Shown here: positions 1 to 6,372 of the stretch, one piece after another | Position numbering within the stretch: the stretch's first letter is position 1 | Layout: the number at the start of each line of letters is the position of its first letter | Made by a program: the position numbers and the translations under genes | NCBI GenBank assembly: GCA_011048485.1 | Contig: DSDX01000070.1 | Coordinates: forward strand, 1 to 7,984 | DNA: 7,984 nucleotides | DNA from: Candidatus Aminicenantota bacterium | Lineage (GTDB): Bacteria > Acidobacteriota > Aminicenantia > Aminicenantales > Saccharicenantaceae | Direction: 5' to 3' | The notes under the pieces: model-generated | Told to the model about the DNA's origin: nothing | Databases searched by the model: none | The model's input: only the letters and a program-made list of their open reading frames with translations

Positions 1-1681
1 CAAGATGATAGCCTTCTCCCTCCAGCGCTTGGAGGACGTCTATCTCCATCCGCTCGGCCCTTACGACATCCCGCTCGGCAACATCGTCCACGTCCGCCTC
101 TTCGCGCTGATCGCGTTCTTCATCGCGCTCATCGCGGGCATCAACTTCGTCAATCTGGCCACGGCCAGAGCCGAGAAGCGGGCCAAGGAGGTCGGCCTGC
201 GCAAGGTCGTCGGCGCGGAGCGGAGGCAGCTCGTCGGGCAGTTCTTCGGCGAGTCGGGCCTGATGACCCTATTCGCGCTCCTCTTGGCCCTCGTCCTGGC
301 CAAGGCGGCCCTGCCCACCTTCAACGCCCTCACGGGCAAGGCCCTCACCATGAACATGCTCGATCCCGGCATCCTGGCGAGCCTGGCCGCGATCGGCGTC
401 TTCGTCGGCGTCCTGGCCGGGACATTCCCCTCGCTCTACCTGTCCTCGTTCGAGCCGGCCCAGGTGCTCAAGGGCTCGGCGTCGTTCGTGCCCGTCCTCG
501 CGCACGGCCGGTCGGGCTGGGTCCGCCGGGGGAGCCTGCGGCGCTTCCTCGTCGTGGGCCAGTTCGCGATCTCCATCGGTCTGATCGTCGCCACCCTGGT
601 CGTGGCCCGGCAGATGACCTTCGTCCGGCAAAAAAGCTGGAGCCTCGCGGGCGAGCAGATGCTCACCATCCCCTTCAAGGAGAACATCGGATCCGAGTAC
701 GGCCTCGTCCGATCCGCGCTCCTCGAAAACCCCGCCATCCTCGCCGTGGCGGCCAAGGACAGCCTCCCGGTTTTCCTGAACAACAACACCAACGGGATCG
801 GTTGGGAAGGCAAGACCGCCGAGCAGAATGCCATCTTCATGGAGACCATCCGCGTCGACACCCACTATTTCGAGGCCATGGGCATGCCGATCGTGGCCGG
901 ACGCGGCTTCTCGGACGATCATCCCGGCGACATCGGCAGGGCCTTCGTCCTGAACGAGGAGGCCGTCCGCAAGGCCGGACTGCTGGACCCCGTCGGGAAA
1001 CAATTCAGGCTCTATGACCGGACAGGGACGATCGTCGGAATCGTCAAGGACACATACTTCCAGAGCTTTCGCCAGGAGACCCGGGCCCAGGCCTATTATC
1101 TCTACCCGAACATGACCACCGACGTTTCCGGAGTCGACGTCGTCCTCATCAAGGTCAAGGGCGATCCGGCGGGAGGACCATTCAAGCAGGCCGTGGCCCA
1201 CATCGAGAAGGTTTGGAAGAGCTTCAATCCATCGACCCCCTTCGAATTCGGCTTCCTTGACGCGGCGATCGCCGCCCAGTACACGAACGAAACGCGCCAG
1301 GGGCGGCTGTTCGGTGTCTTCGCCCTCCTGGCCGTGCTCGTTTCTTGCCTGGGGCTCTTCGGACTGGCTTCGTTCATGGCGGAGCAGAGGACAAAGGAGA
1401 TCGGGATCCGCAAGACGCTCGGGGCCTCGATCCCCAAGATCATGCTCCTGCTCTCGGCCGATTTTTCCAAGGCCGTACTGGCCGCAAACCTCATCGCCTG
1501 GCCCCTGGCCTGGTACCTGATGACCCGTTGGATCCGGGGATTCGTGTACAGGGCACCGCTGGACCCCTGGATCTTCCTCGGGTCGGGCCTGGCCGCGCTC
1601 CTCATCGCCTGGCTGACGGTGGCGCTTCAGACACTGAGGTCGGCCCGGACGAATCCCGTGGAGGCCCTCCGCTTCGAGTGA
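1..1681 (+). CDS. FtsX/MacB-like ABC transporter permease, 3' part (5' end outside window)
   Basis: This is an inner-membrane permease subunit of a MacB/FtsX-type ABC transporter, which would work with a separate ATPase. The frame is open upstream of the first ATG at 5 (codon 2-4 is AAG), so the gene is almost certainly cut by the window edge. The 558 visible residues lack the first membrane helix and most of the first periplasmic domain. Membrane segments are visible near residues 27-52, 86-105, 122-147 and 181-203, then a MacB-type periplasmic domain at about 205-430, then segments at about 434-458, 488-508 and 520-545. Two coupling motifs that face the ATPase in this family are present: EVGLRKVVGA (62-71) and EIGIRKTLGA (about 467-476). 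This gives a duplicated FtsX arrangement. The C-terminus TNPVEALRFE is typical of the family. Substrate cannot be told from sequence. GC content is high (one 60-base line sampled: 65%). Confidence 0.93.
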   Translation, partial: KMIAFSLQRLEDVYLHPLGPYDIPLGNIVHVRLFALIAFFIALIAGINFVNLATARAEKRAKEVGLRKVVGAERRQLVGQFFGESGLMTLFALLLALVLAKAALPTFNALTGKALTMNMLDPGILASLAAIGVFVGVLAGTFPSLYLSSFEPAQVLKGSASFVPVLAHGRSGWVRRGSLRRFLVVGQFAISIGLIVATLVVARQMTFVRQKSWSLAGEQMLTIPFKENIGSEYGLVRSALLENPAILAVAAKDSLPVFLNNNTNGIGWEGKTAEQNAIFMETIRVDTHYFEAMGMPIVAGRGFSDDHPGDIGRAFVLNEEAVRKAGLLDPVGKQFRLYDRTGTIVGIVKDTYFQSFRQETRAQAYYLYPNMTTDVSGVDVVLIKVKGDPAGGPFKQAVAHIEKVWKSFNPSTPFEFGFLDAAIAAQYTNETRQGRLFGVFALLAVLVSCLGLFGLASFMAEQRTKEIGIRKTLGASIPKIMLLLSADFSKAVLAANLIAWPLAWYLMTRWIRGFVYRAPLDPWIFLGSGLAALLIAWLTVALQTLRSARTNPVEALRFE

Positions 1682-1688
1682 GCCCGTG

Positions 1689-1731
1689 CTTACCCCACAA
1701 TAGCCTCATGGACAATGGTTTGTGGGGTAAG
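1689..1731. repeat. 43-bp palindromic repeat, copy 1 (3' side of nucleotidyltransferase gene)
   Basis: CTTACCCCACAA at 1689-1700 is perfectly complementary to TTGTGGGGTAAG at 1720-1731, and G1688-C1732 extends the stem to 13 bp around a 19-nt loop. The same 43-bp block recurs at 2748-2790 in direct orientation, ungapped, with 36/43 identical bases. It starts 12 bp past the stop codon of the minus-strand gene at 1744-2739 and 7 bp past the permease stop. No T-tract follows on either strand, so it is not a textbook intrinsic terminator, although it could still halt or stabilise transcripts from both convergent genes. Confidence 0.9.
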
Positions 1732-1743
1732 CCGAAGCCCACT

Positions 1744-2739
1744 TCAAGCTAGCGCTTCCGTTAGGCGGGAGATGACTCCCGTCTCGAGAGGGACGCTGGT
1801 CTCGGCTTGCTTCAGAGCGGAAATCGCGCGCGCCCGCCAGCTTTCTGGAAATGTCCCCGCCAGCCGCCGTAGCTTGGCCCATTCGTCCTTATCGGTCAAA
1901 ACGTATTTGCCGACAACGATCGCTTGGCGCAGGTCCTTCTCACTTTTTGATCGGCGACCAGACCGGGTCGAAAGGAGGAGCTTATGGAGAGCGAAAGCCG
2001 CGGGAGCGGGGACCCGGGCTTTGATCCCCTTGGCGACGGGCAGGACCACTGTCTCGGCGAGCAGGATGTCGACGAATCTCAACAGCTGAGGCGTCACGGA
2101 TATCTCGCTGATGAAGGGCGCCCGGCGCCGGCCGGACCCGCGTTCGGGGGCCAGGAATTCCACCTTCATCAAGTTCCCCGAGAACGACATCGAACCGTCA
2201 GCGTGAAAATCCTGACGGAAACCCAAATCCCTCAGATAGCCGCTGAAGTCAAAGGACTTGCCCTTATAGGGAAAGGGAACCAGGAGATCGAGGTCTTCGG
2301 TCTTCAAGGGATACCGATCCATGGGCAGGTGCCTCTGATAGAGGAGGAAGCACCACGTTCCAACGATCTCGAGCCCGGCTTCCCAAAGCTTCTCCTCGGT
2401 CATCTTCTTCAGGATAGAACGCAGGGGTTCGCTCAGATCGGTATCGGCGCTCGGGCGCGACCTCAAGAGGCGCAGCCCCTCGCGAACCCGACGGAGCTCC
2501 GCTTCCAAACGGGCTCTTTCCTCGAGAAGCTCTCTCAGTCCTGCCGGGACGTCCTTTCCGAGGTAATCGCTCTTGGTTTTGCCGCCTTTGCGGTAGTGAA
2601 GATAGTAATAGCGCTTCCCCCCGAGCATCTTCGACTTGATCTTTCCTTTGGGGAGCACCGCCAAGCGTGCGGCGACAAGACGCTCTTGTTCCTTGTAAAA
2701 GGCTATCCCTTCATCCAAGGTGTTGCGAATGTCCTGCAT
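1744..2739 (-). CDS. GSU2403-type nucleotidyltransferase-fold protein
   Basis: The 331-residue protein begins with ATG at 2739 and ends with TGA at 1744-1746. It has the marks of the NTP_transf_8/GSU2403 branch of the Pol-beta nucleotidyltransferase superfamily: IVGTW (125-129) in the position of the nucleotide-binding glycine motif, TEDLD (147-151) supplying two metal-binding aspartates, and KVEFL (192-196) supplying a probable third acid (E194). The helical back half has the HKLLLSTR...K..KDLRQ pattern (252-272) seen in AbiEii/MNT-like proteins. The N-terminus has a basic module YYYLHYRKGGK...YLGK (44-62), which may bind nucleic acid, followed by a probable coiled coil (about 65-93). Related families include toxins and antitoxins that modify tRNA or proteins; whether this one does so is unknown. 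No clear Shine-Dalgarno sequence precedes the ATG. A palindromic repeat ends 8 bp upstream. No partner gene is present within the bracketing repeats. Confidence 0.85.
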   Translation of the reverse strand: MQDIRNTLDEGIAFYKEQERLVAARLAVLPKGKIKSKMLGGKRYYYLHYRKGGKTKSDYLGKDVPAGLRELLEERARLEAELRRVREGLRLLRSRPSADTDLSEPLRSILKKMTEEKLWEAGLEIVGTWCFLLYQRHLPMDRYPLKTEDLDLLVPFPYKGKSFDFSGYLRDLGFRQDFHADGSMSFSGNLMKVEFLAPERGSGRRRAPFISEISVTPQLLRFVDILLAETVVLPVAKGIKARVPAPAAFALHKLLLSTRSGRRSKSEKDLRQAIVVGKYVLTDKDEWAKLRRLAGTFPESWRARAISALKQAETSVPLETGVISRLTEALA

Positions 2740-2747
2740 AGCCCCAG

Positions 2748-2790
2748 TTTACCCCACAAAACCCTCCTGGTCAAGGATTTGTGGGGTAAG
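2748..2790. repeat. 43-bp palindromic repeat, copy 2 (5' side of nucleotidyltransferase gene)
   Basis: TTACCCCACAAA (2749-2760) pairs perfectly with TTTGTGGGGTAA (2778-2789) around a 17-nt loop. Read on the minus strand, the loop holds a second small stem, TCCT/AGGA closing TGACC. In copy 1 the matching stem is CAT/ATG closing TGTCC, so one pair changed from A-T to C-G on both sides. The hairpin would lie in the 5' leader of the nucleotidyltransferase mRNA, 8 nt before its ATG. Its loop carries AGGAGG on that strand, which is too far (about 23 nt) from the ATG for normal initiation. Confidence 0.9.
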
Positions 2791-2804
2791 TCATACCGCA
2801 GGGG

Positions 2805-2866
2805 GAAACGGGGTTATCGTGTTGGTGGAGCTGACCAGGATCGAACTGGCGACCTCTTGAAGGCCA
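2805..2866 (-). pseudogene. tRNA-Ala 3'-half remnant (possible attachment-site copy)
   Basis: Positions 2823-2866 match the 3' 44 nt of the intact tRNA-Ala at 5560-5603 with one mismatch. They cover the anticodon GGC, the 3' side of the anticodon stem, the variable loop, the T-arm, the 3' acceptor strand and the encoded CCA. The 5' half is missing: upstream of the anticodon loop the sequence no longer pairs. Similarity also continues past the CCA into 2805-2822, with four changes that destroy the small stem of the tRNA terminator. It cannot make a functional tRNA. Confidence 0.85.
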
Positions 2867-2886
2867 CCTTGTAGGCATAGGCAGGC

Positions 2887-5244
2887 TTAAGAGGTCCCGG
2901 GCCTCCGGCCCATGATGGGAAAAATCCATACCAAATCTGCGTCAGCTTCCCAATCACCTGAGCATAATGGTTTATCCCCATCGTAGATAGCGAAAGAATT
3001 CGAGGCGCCATATAAATAAAGATCGCCGAATTGAAGCGTCGCTTCTGGACTGAGTCCTGCGTATAAAATAAAAATGCCCTTGGGTTGAAGAGGATGCTCG
3101 ATAACCTGCGCTAGTCCCTGTGAAGGTTTTGCAAAATTTTTTCCATTATAGGAGAAGTTATCCCGTTCAAACTTGATCGGAAATATGTTCTCGAAACGCT
3201 TGGTTGTTTTATTAGTTGCCGGTCGGCCAAAAAGCACAACACATTCGGCCTTCAGATCATCTTCGGTTATAGCCGTATCCGGCTTAATCACTTCAGAAGG
3301 CAAGCCAAGATAATCACGATTGAACCGTTCGGCTGCTGTTTTATTGGCTTCTGCCTCTGATACTGTTCCGTATATGACGATGTAGCTCGAATGCGGATAC
3401 TCAATGTTCGAGAGCTGCGCGGGCATTCTTTGAATCTTGAGAATGTCGTTATTCGCATCGACCTTCAACGTTAATGGTGTATTCTCTGTTTGATATTCGA
3501 AATCCGTTATCTTGTCCCTTTGCCATATTGAAAACGATTCTTGACCTTTATCTGTCTCCAAGGAAAATTCTACTGGCAGTGTCCAAAACGAGTGGCCCGT
3601 TTGAATTAATTTCCCCCTTATTTTCCAGCCATTGTTGTCTTTGACTGCCGAGACATTATCGAGCTTGAGATGAGGCAAGCCATTCGTTTTATTCCATTGG
3701 TCAAAGAACCATTTCAACGATTCCCCATGAATTTTGCCCGCTATTTGAACAAAGCGGTCAGTCTCAACGGGTTCAGGTGGATCTCCCCGTAATATTTCAT
3801 ACTCTTTGAGAAGCTGCGAGAATTTCTCATCTCCCAAGACTTTATGAAGCATATGGCAGACATATTCATCGTATCTATATTGAAGGCGGCGGATCCATAT
3901 GGGTTTTGTGAATATTTTCGAAAACTCCGTATCCCTGTTTTGAATATCCCTTGTGCAATAGTCGGTTTCACCCAAAATGCGCTTCCGCCATTTTGCCAAC
4001 GCCTCGCCGTTCTTATCTGTCGAGGAGAGATTATCCTGATAACTTGTCAAAGCGTCGGCAGGAAATGGGTCTGGCGTGTGATAGACATTGCTTCTGGCGT
4101 TACGGATCTTCTCGATATTATACACAGCGGAAAGCAGGCCATCGACCCTCCCCTCATGGATTGGCACCCATTGAAAGCCATAGCTGTTGTGATGCTTGTT
4201 GGGAGCGTCCGGGCCCAAAAAGATGTCTCGTCCCTTACTCATGATCACCTTAGGATGCGCGGCGTGATGCCAGCCGACATTGGCATCCACAGGAATCCAG
4301 CCATAGGGGGGAAGATAATATTCAGCCCACATGTGAGGGCCCAGTCCATGATGCTGCGCGCCGGCAAATCCGTCAGGAGACAGAGCCGTATCTATTTCAA
4401 AAGCCATCTTTGAATTTCCTTCGGATAGATAAGGAGCCCATCCGATTCGCCCGTAAACGCATCTTGCCGGAATTCCTTCCGAACGGCACAAAGCAACAAA
4501 TAGCGCACTATAATGTGAACAATCACCGCGAAAATATTCTTCTCCGCTCTTTTCGTCAATTTTGGCGTTGGAAAACAAAGAATCGAGACTTCTACTGCTG
4601 TTCGTACTTTGGTAATACCGTATTTTGCTATGCACAAATGCTAGTATTTTTTTCGCCTTGAGGTAGGGGTTAGTCTCGTTTCCGACAGCTGCCTTGGCCA
4701 ACTCCTCCACCTTTGGAGCAATATGAATTATATGGCCGGATTTGGTATACAGCTCATATTCCTTACTTGCCGTGTCATAGGGTTTAACGTTGGATGGATC
4801 AATGGTTGCATCAACCTCGTAAGATACGAGGCGTGCTCGAATGTCAACTCGATAAGAAGGTTTTTCAGGTGATTTTCCAAAATCCCAATAAAATATTTTG
4901 TTCCCGTATTCCGGATCCGTGTATCGGGCATGAGGTTCTGGTTGAACGGATATGATCTGGACATGCTTTTGTGAATCCCATTCACGGGGAACCGGAATCC
5001 AGACTTTAAGATCCCGGTCTCTGTCAATTCTTACAGGACCCGGCGTCATCTCAAAAGATATCTCAAGATTGTAGACGCAAGGATTCCGATAACTGACCTG
5101 AGATGAACCTGATCCAGTGATAGCGGAATGAACAGTGACGGGAGTCTCTTGCGGAAGTAAACTAGGAAATCCTAATAATATCAGGGTAACAATAAAAACT
5201 ACACGGAAGAAAATTTTTGGACCGTGAATTGATACAATATTCAA
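2887..5244 (-). CDS. Secreted transglutaminase-like protein with M1-peptidase-like C-terminal region
   Basis: I choose the TTG at 5242-5244 as start. It follows GGGAGGG (5249-5255) at good spacing and gives a clean signal peptide, MNIVSIHGPKIFFRVVF followed by a hydrophobic stretch to about residue 29. The in-frame ATG at 5400 adds 52 residues that bury the signal peptide, and no ribosome site precedes it. The 785-residue product has an all-beta N-terminal region (about 50-150), then a transglutaminase/cysteine-protease core with a complete triad: C242 in GDCSHYSALF, H304 in PHMWAEYY, D320 in WIPVDAN. Residues about 455-530 resemble the C-terminal helical region of M1 aminopeptidases (ESLKWFFDQWNKTNGLPHL), followed by a beta region, but the M1 HEXXH zinc centre is absent. 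The last 170 residues (YIVIYGTVSE..., CVVLFGRPATN) resemble C-terminal domains of some exported hydrolases. A periplasmic or surface protease or crosslinker is likely; substrate is unknown. Base composition is AT-richer than its neighbours, suggesting transfer. Confidence 0.85.
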   Translation of the reverse strand: MNIVSIHGPKIFFRVVFIVTLILLGFPSLLPQETPVTVHSAITGSGSSQVSYRNPCVYNLEISFEMTPGPVRIDRDRDLKVWIPVPREWDSQKHVQIISVQPEPHARYTDPEYGNKIFYWDFGKSPEKPSYRVDIRARLVSYEVDATIDPSNVKPYDTASKEYELYTKSGHIIHIAPKVEELAKAAVGNETNPYLKAKKILAFVHSKIRYYQSTNSSRSLDSLFSNAKIDEKSGEEYFRGDCSHYSALFVALCRSEGIPARCVYGRIGWAPYLSEGNSKMAFEIDTALSPDGFAGAQHHGLGPHMWAEYYLPPYGWIPVDANVGWHHAAHPKVIMSKGRDIFLGPDAPNKHHNSYGFQWVPIHEGRVDGLLSAVYNIEKIRNARSNVYHTPDPFPADALTSYQDNLSSTDKNGEALAKWRKRILGETDYCTRDIQNRDTEFSKIFTKPIWIRRLQYRYDEYVCHMLHKVLGDEKFSQLLKEYEILRGDPPEPVETDRFVQIAGKIHGESLKWFFDQWNKTNGLPHLKLDNVSAVKDNNGWKIRGKLIQTGHSFWTLPVEFSLETDKGQESFSIWQRDKITDFEYQTENTPLTLKVDANNDILKIQRMPAQLSNIEYPHSSYIVIYGTVSEAEANKTAAERFNRDYLGLPSEVIKPDTAITEDDLKAECVVLFGRPATNKTTKRFENIFPIKFERDNFSYNGKNFAKPSQGLAQVIEHPLQPKGIFILYAGLSPEATLQFGDLYLYGASNSFAIYDGDKPLCSGDWEADADLVWIFPIMGRRPGTS

Positions 5245-5255
5245 TCTTCCCTCCC
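5245..5255 (-). promoter_or_regulatory. Ribosome binding site that decides the TTG start
   Basis: On the minus strand GGGAGGGAAGA directly precedes TTG at 5244-5242, placing GGAGG 5 nt from the start codon. This supports the internal TTG over the ATG at 5400, which has no comparable site. Confidence 0.75.
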
Positions 5256-5532
5256 ATTTTGGAGAATAGCCCGGCCAACGACTAATGATGCGGCCGCGGA
5301 TTCTCTCAGAATGGCCTGATCCAAGGGCTTTCTGAGTGATACTTCCGGGCACTAGATGATCGCCAATACTCCCTTTCTCTTCCTTGTCAAACGATAGCAT
5401 TCAACATAGAGGAGGTCAATATGGGCAGACGGATTCCGTGATGAGGCGTGTGAGCACGGCGTGGATAAAACCGCCAATGAAGGCTCATTTCAGGTGACTC
5501 AGGCTGAAAAATCGGAAATCTGGGCAATTCAG

Positions 5533-5558
5533 AAAAATTGCGAAACGGGGTTATTTCG
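5533..5558 (-). terminator. Probable intrinsic terminator of tRNA-Ala
   Basis: Just past the CCA end, the minus strand reads CGAAAT-AACCCC-GTTTCG (5558-5541), a 6-bp stem counting one G-U pair, followed by CAATTTTT. The stem is short, but placement and T-run fit a tRNA terminator. A second small inverted repeat, GCAATT/AATTGC (5524-5541), overlaps it. The orphan tRNA fragment at 2805-2866 has lost this stem. Confidence 0.5.
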
Positions 5559-5559
5559 G

Positions 5560-5635
<76 letters not shown>

Positions 5636-5746
5636 ACCAAAGAGAGTTTCGAAGCTCGCTCGGCCAATTCGTTAGCGGTTTGGCAGGCCGCAAAATTGAC
5701 CAATTCCCGCCTGAAAAACCCCTTTCAGGGCTTTAAAGACTGGCGG

Positions 5747-5775
5747 ATTATAGCAGAACCGTCGGGCCCTTTCAA
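5747..5775 (-). promoter_or_regulatory. Sigma70-type promoter for tRNA-Ala
   Basis: On the minus strand TTGAAA (5775-5770) and a perfect TATAAT (5752-5747) are separated by 17 bp. Transcription would start near 5740, about 105 nt before the tRNA. The leader contains a 7-bp inverted repeat, CCTGAAA/TTTCAGG (5710-5716 with 5723-5729). Confidence 0.7.
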
Positions 5776-5809
5776 CTCCCTTCTGCCTAAGACCCGGGGA
5801 GTAGGACGA

Positions 5810-5835
5810 CCAGTCCGAACTGGGACGGTTCCGTC
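5810..5835. promoter_or_regulatory. Two adjacent inverted repeats in the tRNA-Ala/hicBA divergent region
   Basis: CCAGT-CCGA-ACTGG (5810-5823) is followed directly by GACGG-TT-CCGTC (5824-5835). They sit between the two divergent promoters, about 50-75 bp upstream of the hicBA -10 box. They could be an operator or a small structured element. The role is unproven and short palindromes can arise by chance. Confidence 0.3.
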
Positions 5836-5882
5836 ATTCATCCGCGGGATGCTCATCGGCACTTCGCCAGGCGCCGCGCTGA

Positions 5883-5905
5883 TGTTATAATGACGGCGAG
5901 GAGGG
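5883..5905 (+). promoter_or_regulatory. Extended -10 promoter and Shine-Dalgarno of hicBA
   Basis: TGTTATAAT (5883-5891) is a perfect -10 hexamer with an extended TGN. A poor -35 (TTCGCC, 5863-5868) lies 17 bp upstream, so the extended -10 probably carries the activity. GAGGAGGG (5898-5905) is a strong ribosome site 8 nt before the ATG. The expected start near 5898 would leave a leader of only about 15 nt, beginning at the ribosome site. Confidence 0.65.
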
Positions 5906-5912
5906 ACGGAGC

Positions 5913-6128
5913 ATGAAATTCAATGTCATATTGACCCCCGCGGAAGAAGGCGGCTTCGTCGTCTCGGTTCCGGCCCTCGAGGGATGCGTCACGGAGGGCG
6001 CGACGGAAAAAGAGGCCCTCAAGAACGCCAAGGAAGCCATCATTTGTTATCTGGAGGGCCTCGAGAAGGTCAACCAGATCAAGTCCAAGCCCAAGGCCAT
6101 TATCAAGGAGATCGAGGTCCACGTTTGA
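5913..6128 (+). CDS. hicB: HicB-family antitoxin (short form)
   Basis: The 71-residue protein has the classic HicB partial RNase-H-fold signature, GGFVVSVPALEGCVTEGAT (13-31), followed by the helix EKEALKNAKEAIICYLEGL (32-50). HicB neutralises the HicA mRNA-cleaving toxin by direct binding. This copy ends soon after the core fold, at residue 71, with no ribbon-helix-helix or helix-turn-helix DNA-binding domain of the kind found in longer HicB proteins. Autorepression by direct operator binding is therefore not evident. ATG at 5913 follows a strong ribosome site. The stop codon overlaps the start of hicA, so the two are co-translated from one message. The antitoxin comes first, unlike the toxin-first order of the E. 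coli hicAB operon. Confidence 0.92.
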   Translation: MKFNVILTPAEEGGFVVSVPALEGCVTEGATEKEALKNAKEAIICYLEGLEKVNQIKSKPKAIIKEIEVHV

Positions 6129-6340
6129 GCCGGACGTTCTCTGGGAAAGAGGTCGTCAAGGCCCTTCGCCGGACGGGATACGTCGTCGATCACCAGCACG
6201 GCAGCCACATCTTTCTGCACAACCTGGACCTGAACATCTCGCTCGTTGTCCCGCTCCATAAAGAGCTCAAGAAGGGGACCCTCCACGCCATCCTGAAAAG
6301 AGCGGGCTTGACCATCGAGGATCTCAAGGAACTCGTTTAG
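6125..6340 (+). CDS. hicA: HicA-family mRNA interferase toxin
   Basis: This is a ribosome-independent mRNA-cleaving toxin of the double-stranded-RNA-binding fold, expected to arrest translation when HicB is lost. Starting at the TTG at 6125-6127 gives 71 residues, the usual family size. The hallmark catalytic motif HGSH is present (H28 in QHGSHIF), as are the conserved VPLHKELKKGTLHAILKRAG (42-61) and the C-terminal TIEDLKEL. An upstream in-frame start at 5984 would read through hicB in another frame and is not credible. The TTG overlaps the hicB stop as TTGA, and GAGG (6114-6117) lies 7 nt before it. The overlap and weak start codon would keep toxin translation tied to, and probably below, antitoxin translation. 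No frameshift or lost active-site residue is seen, so the pair looks intact. Confidence 0.93.
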   Translation: MSRTFSGKEVVKALRRTGYVVDHQHGSHIFLHNLDLNISLVVPLHKELKKGTLHAILKRAGLTIEDLKELV

Positions 6341-6372
6341 GTTCTAGTGAAGACCTGAATGGGAGGGTCGGG

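Larger units (their letters stand above)
1689..2790 (-). mobile_element. Putative repeat-bracketed single-gene cassette (about 1.1 kb)
   Basis: Two 43-bp palindromic direct repeats bracket exactly one gene with almost no spare DNA: repeat, 12 bp, coding sequence, 8 bp, repeat. The repeat-to-repeat unit is 1059 bp. This compact layout resembles cassette-type or hairpin-ended elements, but no recombinase or transposase is encoded. I see no integron attC R-boxes (GTTRRRY) and no dif-like XerC/D arms. Mobility is therefore an inference from layout only. The alternative is two copies of a genome-wide REP-like repeat that happen to flank a gene. Confidence 0.4.

Noticed and set aside
269..1201. 310-codon minus frame inside the permease gene
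   Set aside because: It is a GC-rich shadow with low-complexity Asp/Glu/Gly/Arg composition opposite a well-supported membrane protein.
1689..1731. Simple bidirectional intrinsic terminator
   Set aside because: There is no T-run on either side, and the near-identical copy in front of the gene start is not explained by termination.
1689..2790. CRISPR array or integron attC reading of the two repeats
   Set aside because: There are only two copies about 1 kb apart with a gene between them, and no GTTRRRY/RYYYAAC core boxes, so neither identity is supported.
1984..2874. Long plus-strand frame (296 codons) opposite the nucleotidyltransferase gene
   Set aside because: It is antisense to a gene with a clear family signature, and its end reads through the tRNA remnant, a known source of spurious protein calls.
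3844..4413. 189-codon plus frame opposite the transglutaminase gene
   Set aside because: It is antisense to the catalytic-core-bearing gene and shows no family signature or ribosome site.
5385..5390. TTGACA on the minus strand as -35 of the transglutaminase gene
   Set aside because: No acceptable -10 hexamer lies 16-18 bp downstream (TATTGG or ATTGGC only).
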